Shown: positions 21,179 through 29,092, counted from the stretch's first letter. The stretch: DNA of 32,282 bases from JAUASV01 sp047605685 (GCA_047605685.1 JASGFF010000029.1:1-32282), one strand, 5' to 3'. Notes: generated from the letters alone by a model not told the origin. Translations and numbers: made by a program.

Positions 21179-22021
21179 TCAGCCCACCAGGCCGCAGCGC
21201 GCGGCGACGAAGTCCAGCAGCTGCTCGCGCAGCCCGTCGGCGAGCGGCAGCGCGAAGCTGTCGCTCGTGCCGTCCGAGAGCGTCGCGGTCACCGGCAGCC
21301 GGGTGCCGGCCTTGTCCTCGGCGATCACGTGCGCATCGCAGCGCTGCGGCAGCAGGTCGAGCTCGAGCTGGGATGCCGCGTCGGTGCCGTTCACCGTGAG
21401 CGCGAGCGGCCAGCCGTCCTGCTCGCTCGCGGAGGCGAGCAGCACCGTCTCGCCGATGGTGTTGAGAACCACGGAGTCGCTGGAGCCGCTCGGTGTCACG
21501 TCCACCTCGAGCACGGCGGTGGACGACGTCCCCGAGCCGGAGACGACGAGCCGGGTGCCCTCGAGCACCGCGATGCTCTCCACCGAGCGTTCGAAGCACG
21601 CCGTCTCGCTCACCCGGTCGACGTCGCCGTGCGTGTCGGTCGGCGTCAGCTCGGCCGTGCCGGAGGTGCCGTCGGCGAGCGTGAAGGACAGCTGCACCCG
21701 CTCCGCGGCCTGGGCGTCGCACACGATGTCCGGGATCGTCACCGGCAGGTCGCGGGTGGTGCCCGCCGGCACCGTCGTCGAGTCCTTGGGCCAGACGGCC
21801 GTGCTGGCGAAGCGCGGCGAGGTCACGCTCGCCGCCGTGATGGTCAGCGGATCGTCCGAGCCGTTGATCACCTGGATCTCCAGCCGGCCCGCGGCGATGT
21901 CGGAGCGGTACTGCTTGAGGTTGACGCTCACCGAGTCCGGCAGCTGGGCCGAGGCCGGCGTGACGCACCCGCCGAGGGCGAGCACCGCCACGGCCGGCAG
22001 GACCAGCACCCGCGCGGACAT
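21179..22021 (-). CDS. Lipoprotein of unknown function at end of liv operon
   Basis: 280 residues with a short signal and lipobox ALGGC (C19 lipidated). The mature part is Thr/Ser/Val-rich and predicted mostly beta strand. Four further cysteines (in IVCDA, ACFER, QRCDA and ARCGL) could form two disulfides outside the cell. I do not recognise a family. It starts four bases after the livF stop, so it belongs to the livHMGF transcript and probably assists or tunes that transporter at the cell surface. That role is inference from position only. Confidence 0.72.
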   Translation of the reverse strand: MSARVLVLPAVAVLALGGCVTPASAQLPDSVSVNLKQYRSDIAAGRLEIQVINGSDDPLTITAASVTSPRFASTAVWPKDSTTVPAGTTRDLPVTIPDIVCDAQAAERVQLSFTLADGTSGTAELTPTDTHGDVDRVSETACFERSVESIAVLEGTRLVVSGSGTSSTAVLEVDVTPSGSSDSVVLNTIGETVLLASASEQDGWPLALTVNGTDAASQLELDLLPQRCDAHVIAEDKAGTRLPVTATLSDGTSDSFALPLADGLREQLLDFVAARCGLVG

Positions 22022-22025
22022 CCGG

Positions 22026-22790
22026 CTACGTTCCCCGCTTCGCCGCTTCCTGATCGCTCGCGAGAGTGCCGAGGTACAGCTCGATGACCTTGGGGTCGTT
22101 CATGAGCTCGCGGCCGCCGCCGGAGTAGGCGTCCCGGCCCTGGTCGAGCACATAGCCGCGGTGGCAGATCTGCAGGCAGCGCCGGGCGTTCTGCTCCACG
22201 ATGAGCACGGAGACGCCCGCCCGGTTGATCTCCGTCACGTTGATGAACGTCTCGTCCTGGCGCACCGGCGAGAGGCCGGCGCTCGGCTCGTCGAGCAGCA
22301 GCACGCTCGGGTCCATCATGAGCGCGCGCGACATCGCCACCATCTGCCGCTCGCCGCCGGAGAGCGAGCCGGCGCGGGCGGTGAGCCGCTTGCTCAGCTC
22401 CGGGAACAGCGCGGTGACGAAGTCGAGTCGCTCGGCGAACGCCTTGGGACGCTGGTACAGCCCCATCTCCAGGTTCTCCCGGATGGTGAGGCTCGGGAAG
22501 ACGTTGTTGGTCTGCGGCACGAAGCCGACGCCGCGGCCGACCAGCCGGTCGGCCTTGAGCCCGGTGATGTCCTCACCGCCCAGCCGCACGCTGCCGCCAC
22601 GGATCGAGACCTGGCCGAAGACCGCCTTCAGCAGCGTCGACTTGCCGGCGCCGTTCGGGCCGATGATGCCGACCAGCTCGCCCTGGCCGACGGTGACGGA
22701 GCATCCGTTCAGGATGTTGACGCCGGGCAGGTAGCCTGCCACCAGGTCGGTGGTCTCGAGGGCCGGAACGGCCGGCTCAGTCGTCGCCAT
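22026..22790 (-). CDS. livF: Branched-chain amino acid-type ABC transporter ATPase LivF
   Basis: 254-residue cytoplasmic ATPase that powers the LivH/LivM permease. It shows ETTDLVAGYLPGVNILNG, Walker A IGPNGAGKST, a Q-loop (GFVPQTNNVFPSLTIRENLEMG, typical of LivF), the signature LSGGERQM, Walker B VLLLDEPSAGLSP and the H-loop replaced in context by VLIVEQNARR. The VEQN motif is normal for LivF. ATG 22790 has GAGGAGG about six bases upstream and overlaps the livG end by 14 bp, indicating coupling. The NVFPSLT/ENLEMGLY segment supports LivF over LivG. Confidence 0.93.
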   Translation of the reverse strand: MATTEPAVPALETTDLVAGYLPGVNILNGCSVTVGQGELVGIIGPNGAGKSTLLKAVFGQVSIRGGSVRLGGEDITGLKADRLVGRGVGFVPQTNNVFPSLTIRENLEMGLYQRPKAFAERLDFVTALFPELSKRLTARAGSLSGGERQMVAMSRALMMDPSVLLLDEPSAGLSPVRQDETFINVTEINRAGVSVLIVEQNARRCLQICHRGYVLDQGRDAYSGGGRELMNDPKVIELYLGTLASDQEAAKRGT

Positions 22791-23733
22791 GCGCGGCCTC
22801 CTCCTCGAGATCCTTCTTGACCAGTTCGGACTCCATCTCCTCGGCGATCTCGAGCTGGCCGGAGAGCGTGCCGAGATCGGTGTCGTGGTGGGCGCCGAGG
22901 TAGGCGTCGATCACCGCTGGGTCGGCCATCACGGTGTCGGGGGCGCCCTCGGCCACGATCCGGCCCTCGGCCATCACGATCACCCAGTCGGCGATCTCCT
23001 GCACCACGTGCATGTCGTGCTCGACGAACAGCACCGACATCCCCTGCGCCTTGAGGTCGAGGATGTGGCCGAGCAGCGACTGGGTGAGCGCCGGGTTGAC
23101 GCCCGCCATCGGCTCATCGAGCATCACGAGCGTCGGCTCGCTCATGAGCGCCCGGGCCATCTCGAGCAGCTTGCGCTGCCCGCCGGAGAGGCTCGCCGCG
23201 TAGTCGTCGCGCTTGGTGTCGAGCTTGAACTTCACCAGCAGCGCCTCGGCCCGCTCCAGGATCTCCGCCTCGCGCGCGCGCCACAGCGGCTTGACCAGCG
23301 CCCGGAAGAAGTTCTCCCCGGGCTGATCGGATGCGCCGAGCAGCATGTTGTCCAGGACGGTCATGAGCGAGAGCGCCTTGGTGAGCTGGAACGTGCGCAC
23401 CATGCCGCGTCGGGCCACCCGGAACGCCGGCACGTTCGCGAGGCTCTCGCCGCGGAACGTCCAGTTGCCGGAGTTCGGCTTGTCGAAGCCCGTGAGCAGG
23501 TTGAAGAACGTGGTCTTGCCGGCCCCGTTCGGGCCGATGAGGGCCGTGATCGCGTGCTCCGGGATCTCGACGTGCTCGACGTCGACGGCGGTGAGGCCCC
23601 CGAAGCGGCGGCTCACACCGTCGGCGACGATGATCGGATGCCGCTTCGCCACCCCGGGCGCCGGCTCGCCGTCGATGAGCTCCGCGACCGGGGTCTTGGT
23701 CGTCACGGCGCCCGCTGCTGCGCTCTCAGGCAC
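22777..23733 (-). CDS. livG: Branched-chain amino acid-type ABC transporter ATPase LivG
   Basis: 318-residue ATPase partner of LivF. A polar N-terminal tail of about 34 residues precedes VADGVSRRFGGLTAVD, Walker A IGPNGAGKTT, FNLLTGFDKPNSG, the Q-loop RTFQLTKALSLMTVLDNM, signature LSGGQRKLLEMARAL, Walker B LVMLDEPMAGVNP and VLFVEHDMHVV. An acidic C-terminal extension (EEMESELVKKDLEEEAAHGDD) goes beyond the usual length. GTG 23733 follows a strong AAGGAGGTG site at about 23742-23750. It overlaps livM by 8 bp. Confidence 0.93.
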   Translation of the reverse strand: MPESAAAGAVTTKTPVAELIDGEPAPGVAKRHPIIVADGVSRRFGGLTAVDVEHVEIPEHAITALIGPNGAGKTTFFNLLTGFDKPNSGNWTFRGESLANVPAFRVARRGMVRTFQLTKALSLMTVLDNMLLGASDQPGENFFRALVKPLWRAREAEILERAEALLVKFKLDTKRDDYAASLSGGQRKLLEMARALMSEPTLVMLDEPMAGVNPALTQSLLGHILDLKAQGMSVLFVEHDMHVVQEIADWVIVMAEGRIVAEGAPDTVMADPAVIDAYLGAHHDTDLGTLSGQLEIAEEMESELVKKDLEEEAAHGDD

Positions 23734-24694
23734 TGAAGAACACCTCCTTCTTCTTGCCGAGGATGCCCTGCGGGCGGAATATCACCAGCAGCGCCAGGGC
23801 GACGCCCACGATGATGAGCCGGATCGGGCCCTGCTGGGTGGAGCTGATCGGCAGCGCCCCGCTCGACACGCCGAGCGTCAGCAGCCCGTCGGAGAGGGAG
23901 AGCACCACCCAGAAGATCATCGCGCCGATGATCGGGCCGAACACCGTGGTGACGCCGCCGAGCAGCATGATCGTGTAGAGGAAGAACGTCAGCTGGGTGC
24001 CGTAGTTGTCCGGCTGCAGCGAGCGCGGCAGGATGAACAGCGCCCCGCCCAGGGCGCCGATGACGCCGCCGATCACGAGCGACTGCATCTTGTACGAGAA
24101 CACGTTCTTGCCGAGACTGCGCACGGCGTCCTCGTCCTCGCGGATGCCCTTGACGATGCGGCCCCAGGGGCTGCGGATGAGCAGCCAGACCAGCAGCGCC
24201 GCGAGCGCCACGAGCACCCAGCCGACCAGCCGCACCCAGACCTCGCTCGCGCTGTAGGTGAGCACGCCGAAGCCGTAGCTGCCGTCGGGGATCGGGTTGA
24301 GCGCGTTGAACGTCTTGGCCGCGCCGTTGATGCCGGTGGAGCCGCCGGTGACATCCGAGATCTCCGAGGTCTTGACCGAGATGCGGATGATCTCCGCCGC
24401 CGCGATCGTGACGATGCTCAGATAGTCGGCGCGCAGCCGCAGCGTGGGGATGCCGAGCACGAAGGCGAAGGCGGCACCGGCCACGATCACGGCGAGGATC
24501 GCGAAGGGCAGCGGCCAGCCGAGCTTGACGGTGGTGATGGCGAAGGCGTAGCCGCCGACGGCCATGAAGCCGGCCTGGCCGAAGTTGACGAGCCCGGTGA
24601 AGCCGAAGTGCATCAGCAGGCCGATCGTGGCGAGGGCATAGGCCGCGGTGGTCGGCGAGATGATCTCGCCGAACGCGAGGGGGATGAAGTTCAA
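23726..24694 (-). CDS. livM: Branched-chain amino acid-type ABC transporter permease LivM
   Basis: 322-residue membrane protein, one of the two channel subunits. Typical LivM blocks are ISPTTAAYALATIGLLMHFGFTGLVNFGQAGFMAVGGYAFA, LRADYLSIVTIAAAEIIR, the cytoplasmic coupling segment SPWGRIVKGIREDEDAVRSLGKNVF, and GGVTTVFGPIIGAMIFWV, with RPQGILGKKKE at the end. The start codon is TTG at 24694, supported by GAAGGAGAG just upstream. It follows livH by 42 bases and overlaps livG. Confidence 0.92.
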   Translation of the reverse strand: MNFIPLAFGEIISPTTAAYALATIGLLMHFGFTGLVNFGQAGFMAVGGYAFAITTVKLGWPLPFAILAVIVAGAAFAFVLGIPTLRLRADYLSIVTIAAAEIIRISVKTSEISDVTGGSTGINGAAKTFNALNPIPDGSYGFGVLTYSASEVWVRLVGWVLVALAALLVWLLIRSPWGRIVKGIREDEDAVRSLGKNVFSYKMQSLVIGGVIGALGGALFILPRSLQPDNYGTQLTFFLYTIMLLGGVTTVFGPIIGAMIFWVVLSLSDGLLTLGVSSGALPISSTQQGPIRLIIVGVALALLVIFRPQGILGKKKEVFFSA

Positions 24695-24736
24695 CGCCGC
24701 TCTCCTTCTCCGTTGTGCCGTGGCGGTCCGTCGCGC

Positions 24737-26125
24737 CTAGCCGATGCGCTGCCGGCGGCCGAGGATGCCCTGCGGCCGGAACAGCAGGATCAGGATCATC
24801 ACGAGCAGTGCCGCCGCGTACTTGAGGTTCTCCGGGATGACGAGGGTGGAGAGGTTCATGAAGATGCTGATCACGAGCGAGCCGACGAGCGCTCCGAAGG
24901 CGGAGCCGAAGCCGCCGAGCGTCACCGCGGCGAAGATCAGCAGCAGGATCTGGCTGCCGGTGTCCCAGCGCAGCGACTGGTAGTAGGCCAGGAGCACGCC
25001 CGAGAGGCCGGCGAGGGCCGCACCGCCGATCCAGACGTAGCGGATGATCCGGTCGACGTTGATGCCCGAGGCGGCCGCGAGCGCCCGGTTGTCGGCCACG
25101 GCGCGGGCGGCCTTGCCGATCCTGGTGCGCAGCATCACGAAGGCCACGAGCAGCAGCGCCACGATGCTGATCACCACGCCCGCGACATCCGTGAACCGCA
25201 TGCTCACCGGCCCGATGATGAGGAATGACGAGGAGTCGTTGGGCAGGGTGAGCCGCTCGGAGCCGAAGAACAGCACATACACGTAGCGGGTCGCGATCGC
25301 GAGCCCGATGCTCACGATCATCAGCGGCACCAGGCCGACGCCCTTGCGGCGCAGCGGCCGCCAGAGCGCAAGATCCTGCAGGTAGCCGAAGACGCCGCCG
25401 AGCAGGAGGGCGCCGATCACGCCGAGCCAGCCCGGCAGCCCGAGGCCGGTGAGCACATAGGCCATCAGGCCGCCGAACGTCACGAGCTCGCCGTGGGCGA
25501 AGTTGTTCAGCCCGGTGGTGCCGTAGATGAGCGAGACGCCGATGGAGGCGAGGGCGAGCAGCAGGCCGAAGATGATCCCGATGGCGAGCTTCGAGGCGGC
25601 GCGCGCCCAGAACGTGCCGTCGCTCGACTCCGTGTCGTCGCTCGAGGAGCTCGTGGAGGGCGACGACGTCGCCGTGCTCGTGCTGTCGCTCGTCGCGCTC
25701 GTGCTCACCAGGAAGTTCGCCGGGACGTCGACGTTCGTCACCGCGACCGTCACCTCGCGGCTCGCCTCGCCGCGGAGGCTGCCCTGGTCCGCCGGGATGG
25801 TGCTGGTGTCGAGCGTCACCGTGTAGGTGCCGGCACCCGGCAGCCCCACCTCGGCCTTGCCGTCGTCGTCGGTGACGAACGTCTCGTCGAAGTCGGTGCC
25901 GGTCACCTCGACGGAGATGCCGGCGATGCCGGAGCGGTCCTCGACCTGGCGCACCCAGACCAGGATCGACTCGGTGGCGTCGTCCGGGTCGATCGTGGCG
26001 GCGGTCGCGGTGGAGGCGGCGCCGAGGGCGAGGGCCGATGCGGCGACGATGCCGGCGAGCGCCGCGGCGATCAGGCGCAGTGGCCGCAGACCCGCTCGGG
26101 CGTCGAGTCGATGGCGGTCAGGCAC
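24737..26125 (-). CDS. livH: LivH-type permease with fused N-terminal extracytoplasmic beta domain
   Basis: 462 residues, far longer than usual LivH (about 290-310). Residues 12-43 are a secretion signal or signal anchor. Residues 44-140 form a carboxypeptidase-regulatory/Cna-B-like beta-sandwich (ILVWVRQVEDRSGIAGISVEVTGTDFDETFVTDDDGKAEVGLPGAGTYTVTLD region). Residues 141-170 are a Ser/Thr/Asp linker. From 171 on it is a standard LivH: GLLLALASIGVSLIYGTTGLNNFAHGELVTFGG, VSIGLAIATRYVY, RTRIGKAARAVADNRALAAASGINVDRI, GGFGSAFGALVGSLV and RPQGILG. GTG 26125 has AGGAGG four bases upstream; starts further out to 26299 have none. It heads the operon livH-livM-livG-livF-lipoprotein. Confidence 0.9.
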   Translation of the reverse strand: MPDRHRLDARAGLRPLRLIAAALAGIVAASALALGAASTATAATIDPDDATESILVWVRQVEDRSGIAGISVEVTGTDFDETFVTDDDGKAEVGLPGAGTYTVTLDTSTIPADQGSLRGEASREVTVAVTNVDVPANFLVSTSATSDSTSTATSSPSTSSSSDDTESSDGTFWARAASKLAIGIIFGLLLALASIGVSLIYGTTGLNNFAHGELVTFGGLMAYVLTGLGLPGWLGVIGALLLGGVFGYLQDLALWRPLRRKGVGLVPLMIVSIGLAIATRYVYVLFFGSERLTLPNDSSSFLIIGPVSMRFTDVAGVVISIVALLLVAFVMLRTRIGKAARAVADNRALAAASGINVDRIIRYVWIGGAALAGLSGVLLAYYQSLRWDTGSQILLLIFAAVTLGGFGSAFGALVGSLVISIFMNLSTLVIPENLKYAAALLVMILILLFRPQGILGRRQRIG

Positions 26126-26133
26126 GCGACCTC

Positions 26134-26161
26134 CTGCTGTGTGGATGGGCTGCTGTGTGGA
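26134..26161 (-). repeat. 16-bp spaced direct repeat in the livH leader
   Basis: CTGCTGTGTGGA (plus-strand sense) occurs at 26134-26145 and 26150-26161. On the minus strand the copy nearer livH provides part of the AGCAGGAGG ribosome binding region. It could be slipped-strand duplication or a paired protein-binding site. Confidence 0.55.
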
Positions 26162-26186
26162 CGGGCGGGCCCGCGATGTGACCCGA

Positions 26187-26192
26187 AGGATA
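26187..26192 (-). promoter_or_regulatory. Candidate livH -10 box
   Basis: TATCCT on the minus strand within an AT-rich patch (26186-26200) about 62 bases before GTG 26125. No good -35 hexamer. Weakly supported. Confidence 0.3.
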
Positions 26193-26293
26193 ATTGGCAT
26201 GACAGTACCCGCGGATCGTTTCTCCCGTGTTTCGGGCGATCGTGCCGCGTCGCGGGCGCTCGAGCCAACGGAATGCGGTGGCCGTCGAGCGGT

Positions 26294-26299
26294 TAACAT
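26294..26299 (+). promoter_or_regulatory. Likely guaB -10 box
   Basis: TAACAT (in GGTTAACATC) gives a leader of about 50 bases with AGGAGA just before ATG 26356. It shares a 230-bp divergent region with livH. Confidence 0.45.
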
Positions 26300-26355
26300 C
26301 GAGTGCCGGCATCCGACTCGCGTCCGGTCCCGATCCGCTCGACCGCAGGAGACCC

Positions 26356-27858
26356 ATGGACCAGCCCGACCCGTTCGGATTCGTCGGACTCACCTACGAC
26401 GACGTGATGCTGCTGCCGGCGCACACGGACGTCATCCCGAGCGAGGCGGACACGGGCTCGCGCCTCACCAAGCGCATCAGCGTGTTCGCGCCGCTGCTCT
26501 CGGCGGCCATGGACTCGGTCACCGAGTCGCGGATGGCGATCGCGATGGCGCGGCAGGGCGGCCTCGGCATCCTGCACCGCAACCTGTCGATCGAGGACCA
26601 GGCGAGCCACGTCGACAAGGTCAAGCGCAGCGAGTCCGGCATGATCTCCAACCCGGTGACGACGAGCCCGGACGCCACGGTCGCCGAGGTGGACGCGCTG
26701 TGCGGCCAGTACCGGGTCTCCGGACTGCCGGTGGTCGAGGGCGACGGCCGGCTCGTCGGCATCATCACGAACCGCGACATGCGCTTCGTCTCGCCCTTCG
26801 AGAAGACGACGACGCTCGTGCGCGACGTCATGACGAGCGAGGGGCTGATCACGGCCTCGGAGGGCATCGACCCGGACGCGGCCGTCGCGATCTTCGCCCA
26901 GCACAAGGTGGAGAAGCTGCCGCTCGTCGACGGCTCCGGCCGGCTCACCGGTCTCATCACCGTCAAGGACTTCGACAAGATCGAGCAGTACCCGAACGCC
27001 ACGAAGGACGCCGCGGGCCGGCTGCGCGTCGGCGCGGCGATCGGCTTCTTCGGCGACGCCTGGGACCGGGCGAACGCGCTGCGCGAGGCCGGTGTCGACG
27101 TCATCGTCGTCGACACCGCGAACGGCGACTCGAAGGGCGTGCTCGAGATGATCGAGCGGATCAAGTCGGATGCGGCCTTCGCCGGTGTCGACGTCATCGG
27201 CGGCAACGTGGCCACCCGCTCAGGCGCCGATGCGCTCGCCCGTGCCGGGGCGGACGCGATCAAGGTGGGCGTCGGTCCGGGATCGATCTGCACCACCCGC
27301 GTGGTCGCCGGCGTCGGCGTGCCGCAGGTGACGGCCGTGTGGGAGGCCCACCTCGCCGCGCGCGAGCACGACGTGCCGGTCATCGCCGACGGCGGCCTGC
27401 AGTACTCGGGCGACATCGCCAAGGCGCTCGTCGCCGGCGCCGAGTCGGTGATGCTCGGCTCGCTGCTCGCCGGCACCGACGAGAGCCCGGGCGAGCTGAT
27501 CTACTCCGGCGGCAAGCAGTACAAGTCGTATCGCGGCATGGGCTCCCTCGGCGCGCTGCAGACCCGCGGCAGGAAGACCTCCTACTCGCGGGACCGCTAC
27601 TTCCAGGCCGACGTCCCCTCGGACGAGCAGCTGATCGCCGAGGGCATCGAGGGCCAGGTGCCCTACCGCGGCCCGGTCGCCTCGGTCGTGTACCAGCTGC
27701 TCGGCGGCCTCAGGCAGTCGATGTTCTACACCGGCAGCCGCACGATCGCCGAGCTGCGCGCCAACGGCAGGTTCGTGCGCATCACCGCCGCCGGCCTCAA
27801 GGAGTCGCACCCGCACGACATCCAGATGGTCGTCGAGGCGCCCAACTACCGCCGCTGA
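26356..27858 (+). CDS. guaB: IMP dehydrogenase GuaB
   Basis: GuaB oxidises IMP to XMP with NAD, the committed step to guanine nucleotides. The 500-residue product has FVGLTYDDVMLLPAHTDVIP, PLLSAAMDSVTESRMAIAMARQGG, two CBS regulatory domains (about residues 97-210), VDTANGDSKGV, GNVATRSGADAL, and the active-site loop KVGVGPGSICTTR with catalytic C312. Next come VIADGGLQYSGDIAKAL, the flap YRGMGSLGAL..., and the terminal ESHPHDIQMVVEAPNY. ATG 26356 has AGGAGA four bases upstream. It is complete and normal. guaB3 follows, but an inverted-repeat cassette separates the two. Confidence 0.97.
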   Translation: MDQPDPFGFVGLTYDDVMLLPAHTDVIPSEADTGSRLTKRISVFAPLLSAAMDSVTESRMAIAMARQGGLGILHRNLSIEDQASHVDKVKRSESGMISNPVTTSPDATVAEVDALCGQYRVSGLPVVEGDGRLVGIITNRDMRFVSPFEKTTTLVRDVMTSEGLITASEGIDPDAAVAIFAQHKVEKLPLVDGSGRLTGLITVKDFDKIEQYPNATKDAAGRLRVGAAIGFFGDAWDRANALREAGVDVIVVDTANGDSKGVLEMIERIKSDAAFAGVDVIGGNVATRSGADALARAGADAIKVGVGPGSICTTRVVAGVGVPQVTAVWEAHLAAREHDVPVIADGGLQYSGDIAKALVAGAESVMLGSLLAGTDESPGELIYSGGKQYKSYRGMGSLGALQTRGRKTSYSRDRYFQADVPSDEQLIAEGIEGQVPYRGPVASVVYQLLGGLRQSMFYTGSRTIAELRANGRFVRITAAGLKESHPHDIQMVVEAPNYRR

Positions 27859-27870
27859 CCCTCCGCGCTG

Positions 27871-27893
27871 CCGTTTGGCGGTAGATCCGCGCA
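27871..27893. repeat. Left inverted repeat of the cassette
   Basis: 23 bases, perfect complement of 29051-29073. It begins 12 bases after the guaB stop. Confidence 0.9.
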
Positions 27894-27914
27894 CGGTTGG
27901 CGGTGTCCGGCGAA

Positions 27915-27942
27915 TACGGATGCTGTTGCAACGGCATCCGTA
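27915..27942. repeat. 28-bp near-perfect palindrome inside the cassette
   Basis: TACGGATGC (27915-27923) and GCATCCGTA (27934-27942) flank the self-complementary GTTGCAAC (27925-27932), with a single T/G mismatch pair. Sixteen of its bases (CGGATGCTGTTGCAAC) recur in the same orientation at 29004-29019 near the other end. Confidence 0.85.
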
Positions 27943-28037
27943 GTCGGCACGAGCATCCATTCCTCCCCAAGGGGGTTCTGTGCACGGGAGGGTGGTCGTC
28001 GGGGGAATGCGGGTCGGGGCGGCGGCATCCTCTGCGC

Positions 28038-28970
28038 ATGGATGCTCACGAACGCGATGGGATTGTCACCTCGGCCGCGTACCTCCGCGGCCACTCGGAC
28101 ACGCGAGCGCTCGTGCGGGCGGTGGACCGCGGCGAACTGATCAGGCTCAGGCGTGGCGTCTACGTGCGCGCCGAGGTGTGGAACGGCGCGGATGGCACCG
28201 GTCGCCACCTCCTGCGCGTGCGCGCCGCGCTCTCCCAGATGAGCGGCACGCCGATCCTGACCGGGTTCTCGGCGGCCGCGGTGTGGGGCATGCCCGTGAT
28301 GGCGTTCCCCGACGTCGTGACGATCGCCGAGGAGTGGAAGGGCGGTGGACGATCGGCCCCGGGCGTGCGGAGGACGGCCGCGGCGTTCACCACCGCAGCC
28401 GTCGTCGAGCGGGACGGCTTCCGCCTGACGACGCCGTCGCGGACCGCGCTCGAGCTGACGCGCACGGTGCCGTTCGCGCAGGTGATCGGCTCGCTCGACT
28501 GGCTGCTGTGGCGCAAGAACCCCGATCGGATCACCCGGGAGGAGCTCGCGGCCGAGGTCGAGCTGCTCACCCGCCGATTCGGACTCGCGCGGGCGCAGCT
28601 CGCGGCCGCGTTCGCGACCGATCTCTCGGATTCGTACGGTGAGTCGCTGTGTCGTGCGCTCATCCATGAGGCCGGATTCGACCGGCCCACGCTGCAGCTC
28701 GAGATCCGAGACGCGCAGGGCGTCATGCGGCCCGATTTCGCGTGGGAACGCGACCGCGTGCTCCTCGAGTTCGACGGCAGGGGCAAATACCTGCGCGGAA
28801 TGGGGAACGGCGACGAGCCGGGAGAGGTGGTCTGGCGGGAGAAGCGACGCGAGGACCGACTGCGCGCGCTCGGCTGGACGGTCATGCGTGCGACGTGGGC
28901 CGACCTGATGAGGCCGGAGCGCCTCATCCGTCTGCTGGTGGAGGCGCGCGTCTCTCGTTCGATCGCCTGA
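28038..28970 (+). CDS. AbiEi-like winged-helix protein with C-terminal DUF559 (Vsr-like) domain
   Basis: 310 residues. The N-terminus resembles AbiEi/type IV antitoxin modules: a winged helix of about residues 1-45 ending in RGELIRLRRGVYV, then GFSAAAVWGMP and TTPSRTALELTRTVPFAQVI. The C-terminus looks like DUF559 of the PD-(D/E)XK/Vsr-like fold: E202 (YGESLCR), D233 (MRPDFAW), E244 and D246 (LEFDG), and EKRREDRLRALGWTVMRATWADL. Family knowledge suggests nucleic-acid binding and possibly cleavage; there is no proof of activity. ATG 28038 is preceded by CATCCT-N6, a plausible leaderless promoter; an open frame upstream to 27897 runs into repeat sequence. No AbiEii-type toxin is adjacent. Codon use is slightly less GC-biased than in neighbours, consistent with transfer. 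Confidence 0.78.
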   Translation: MDAHERDGIVTSAAYLRGHSDTRALVRAVDRGELIRLRRGVYVRAEVWNGADGTGRHLLRVRAALSQMSGTPILTGFSAAAVWGMPVMAFPDVVTIAEEWKGGGRSAPGVRRTAAAFTTAAVVERDGFRLTTPSRTALELTRTVPFAQVIGSLDWLLWRKNPDRITREELAAEVELLTRRFGLARAQLAAAFATDLSDSYGESLCRALIHEAGFDRPTLQLEIRDAQGVMRPDFAWERDRVLLEFDGRGKYLRGMGNGDEPGEVVWREKRREDRLRALGWTVMRATWADLMRPERLIRLLVEARVSRSIA

Positions 28971-29003
28971 CGACTATCCGCGTTCGGCGCATATGAGGGC
29001 AGA

Positions 29004-29019
29004 CGGATGCTGTTGCAAC
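29004..29019 (+). repeat. Direct copy of half the internal palindrome
   Basis: CGGATGCTGTTGCAAC is identical and in the same orientation as 27917-27932, but here the second palindrome half is degraded (TGCCGCCGATGCG). It starts 33 bases after the DUF559 stop. Confidence 0.85.
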
Positions 29020-29050
29020 TGCCGCCGATGCGCTCCAGCTGCGCCAAAGC

Positions 29051-29073
29051 TGCGCGGATCTACCGCCAAACGG
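29051..29073. repeat. Right inverted repeat of the cassette
   Basis: Perfect complement of 27871-27893. It ends 19 bases before the guaB3 -10 box, so the outer end occupies the guaB3 -35 region. Confidence 0.9.
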
Positions 29074-29092
29074 GGCGGGCGGGGGTGCTCGG

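Larger units (their letters stand above)
27871..29073. mobile_element. 1.2-kb cassette bounded by perfect 23-bp inverted repeats
   Basis: The left end 27871-27893 and the right end 29051-29073 are exact reverse complements over 23 bases (outer end CCGTTTGGCGGTAG). A second, weaker TTGGCG box lies exactly 22 bp further in at each end (27875 and 27897 on the left; 29064 and 29042 on the right, reversed). Doubled boxes at matching spacing look like recombinase-binding termini. The only gene inside is the AbiEi-like/DUF559 gene; there is no transposase. No clear target-site duplication is visible. It separates guaB from guaB3. Reading: a non-autonomous element with cargo, moved in trans. Confidence 0.65.

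Noticed and set aside
23345..25228. Long plus-strand open frame opposite livG-livM-livH
   Set aside because: Shadow of three clear transporter genes; the product is His/Asp/Gln-rich nonsense with no family features.
26126..26299. Longer N-terminus for livH starting at 26299
   Set aside because: GTG 26125 has AGGAGG and directly precedes the signal segment; the longer start has no ribosome site and runs through the promoter region.
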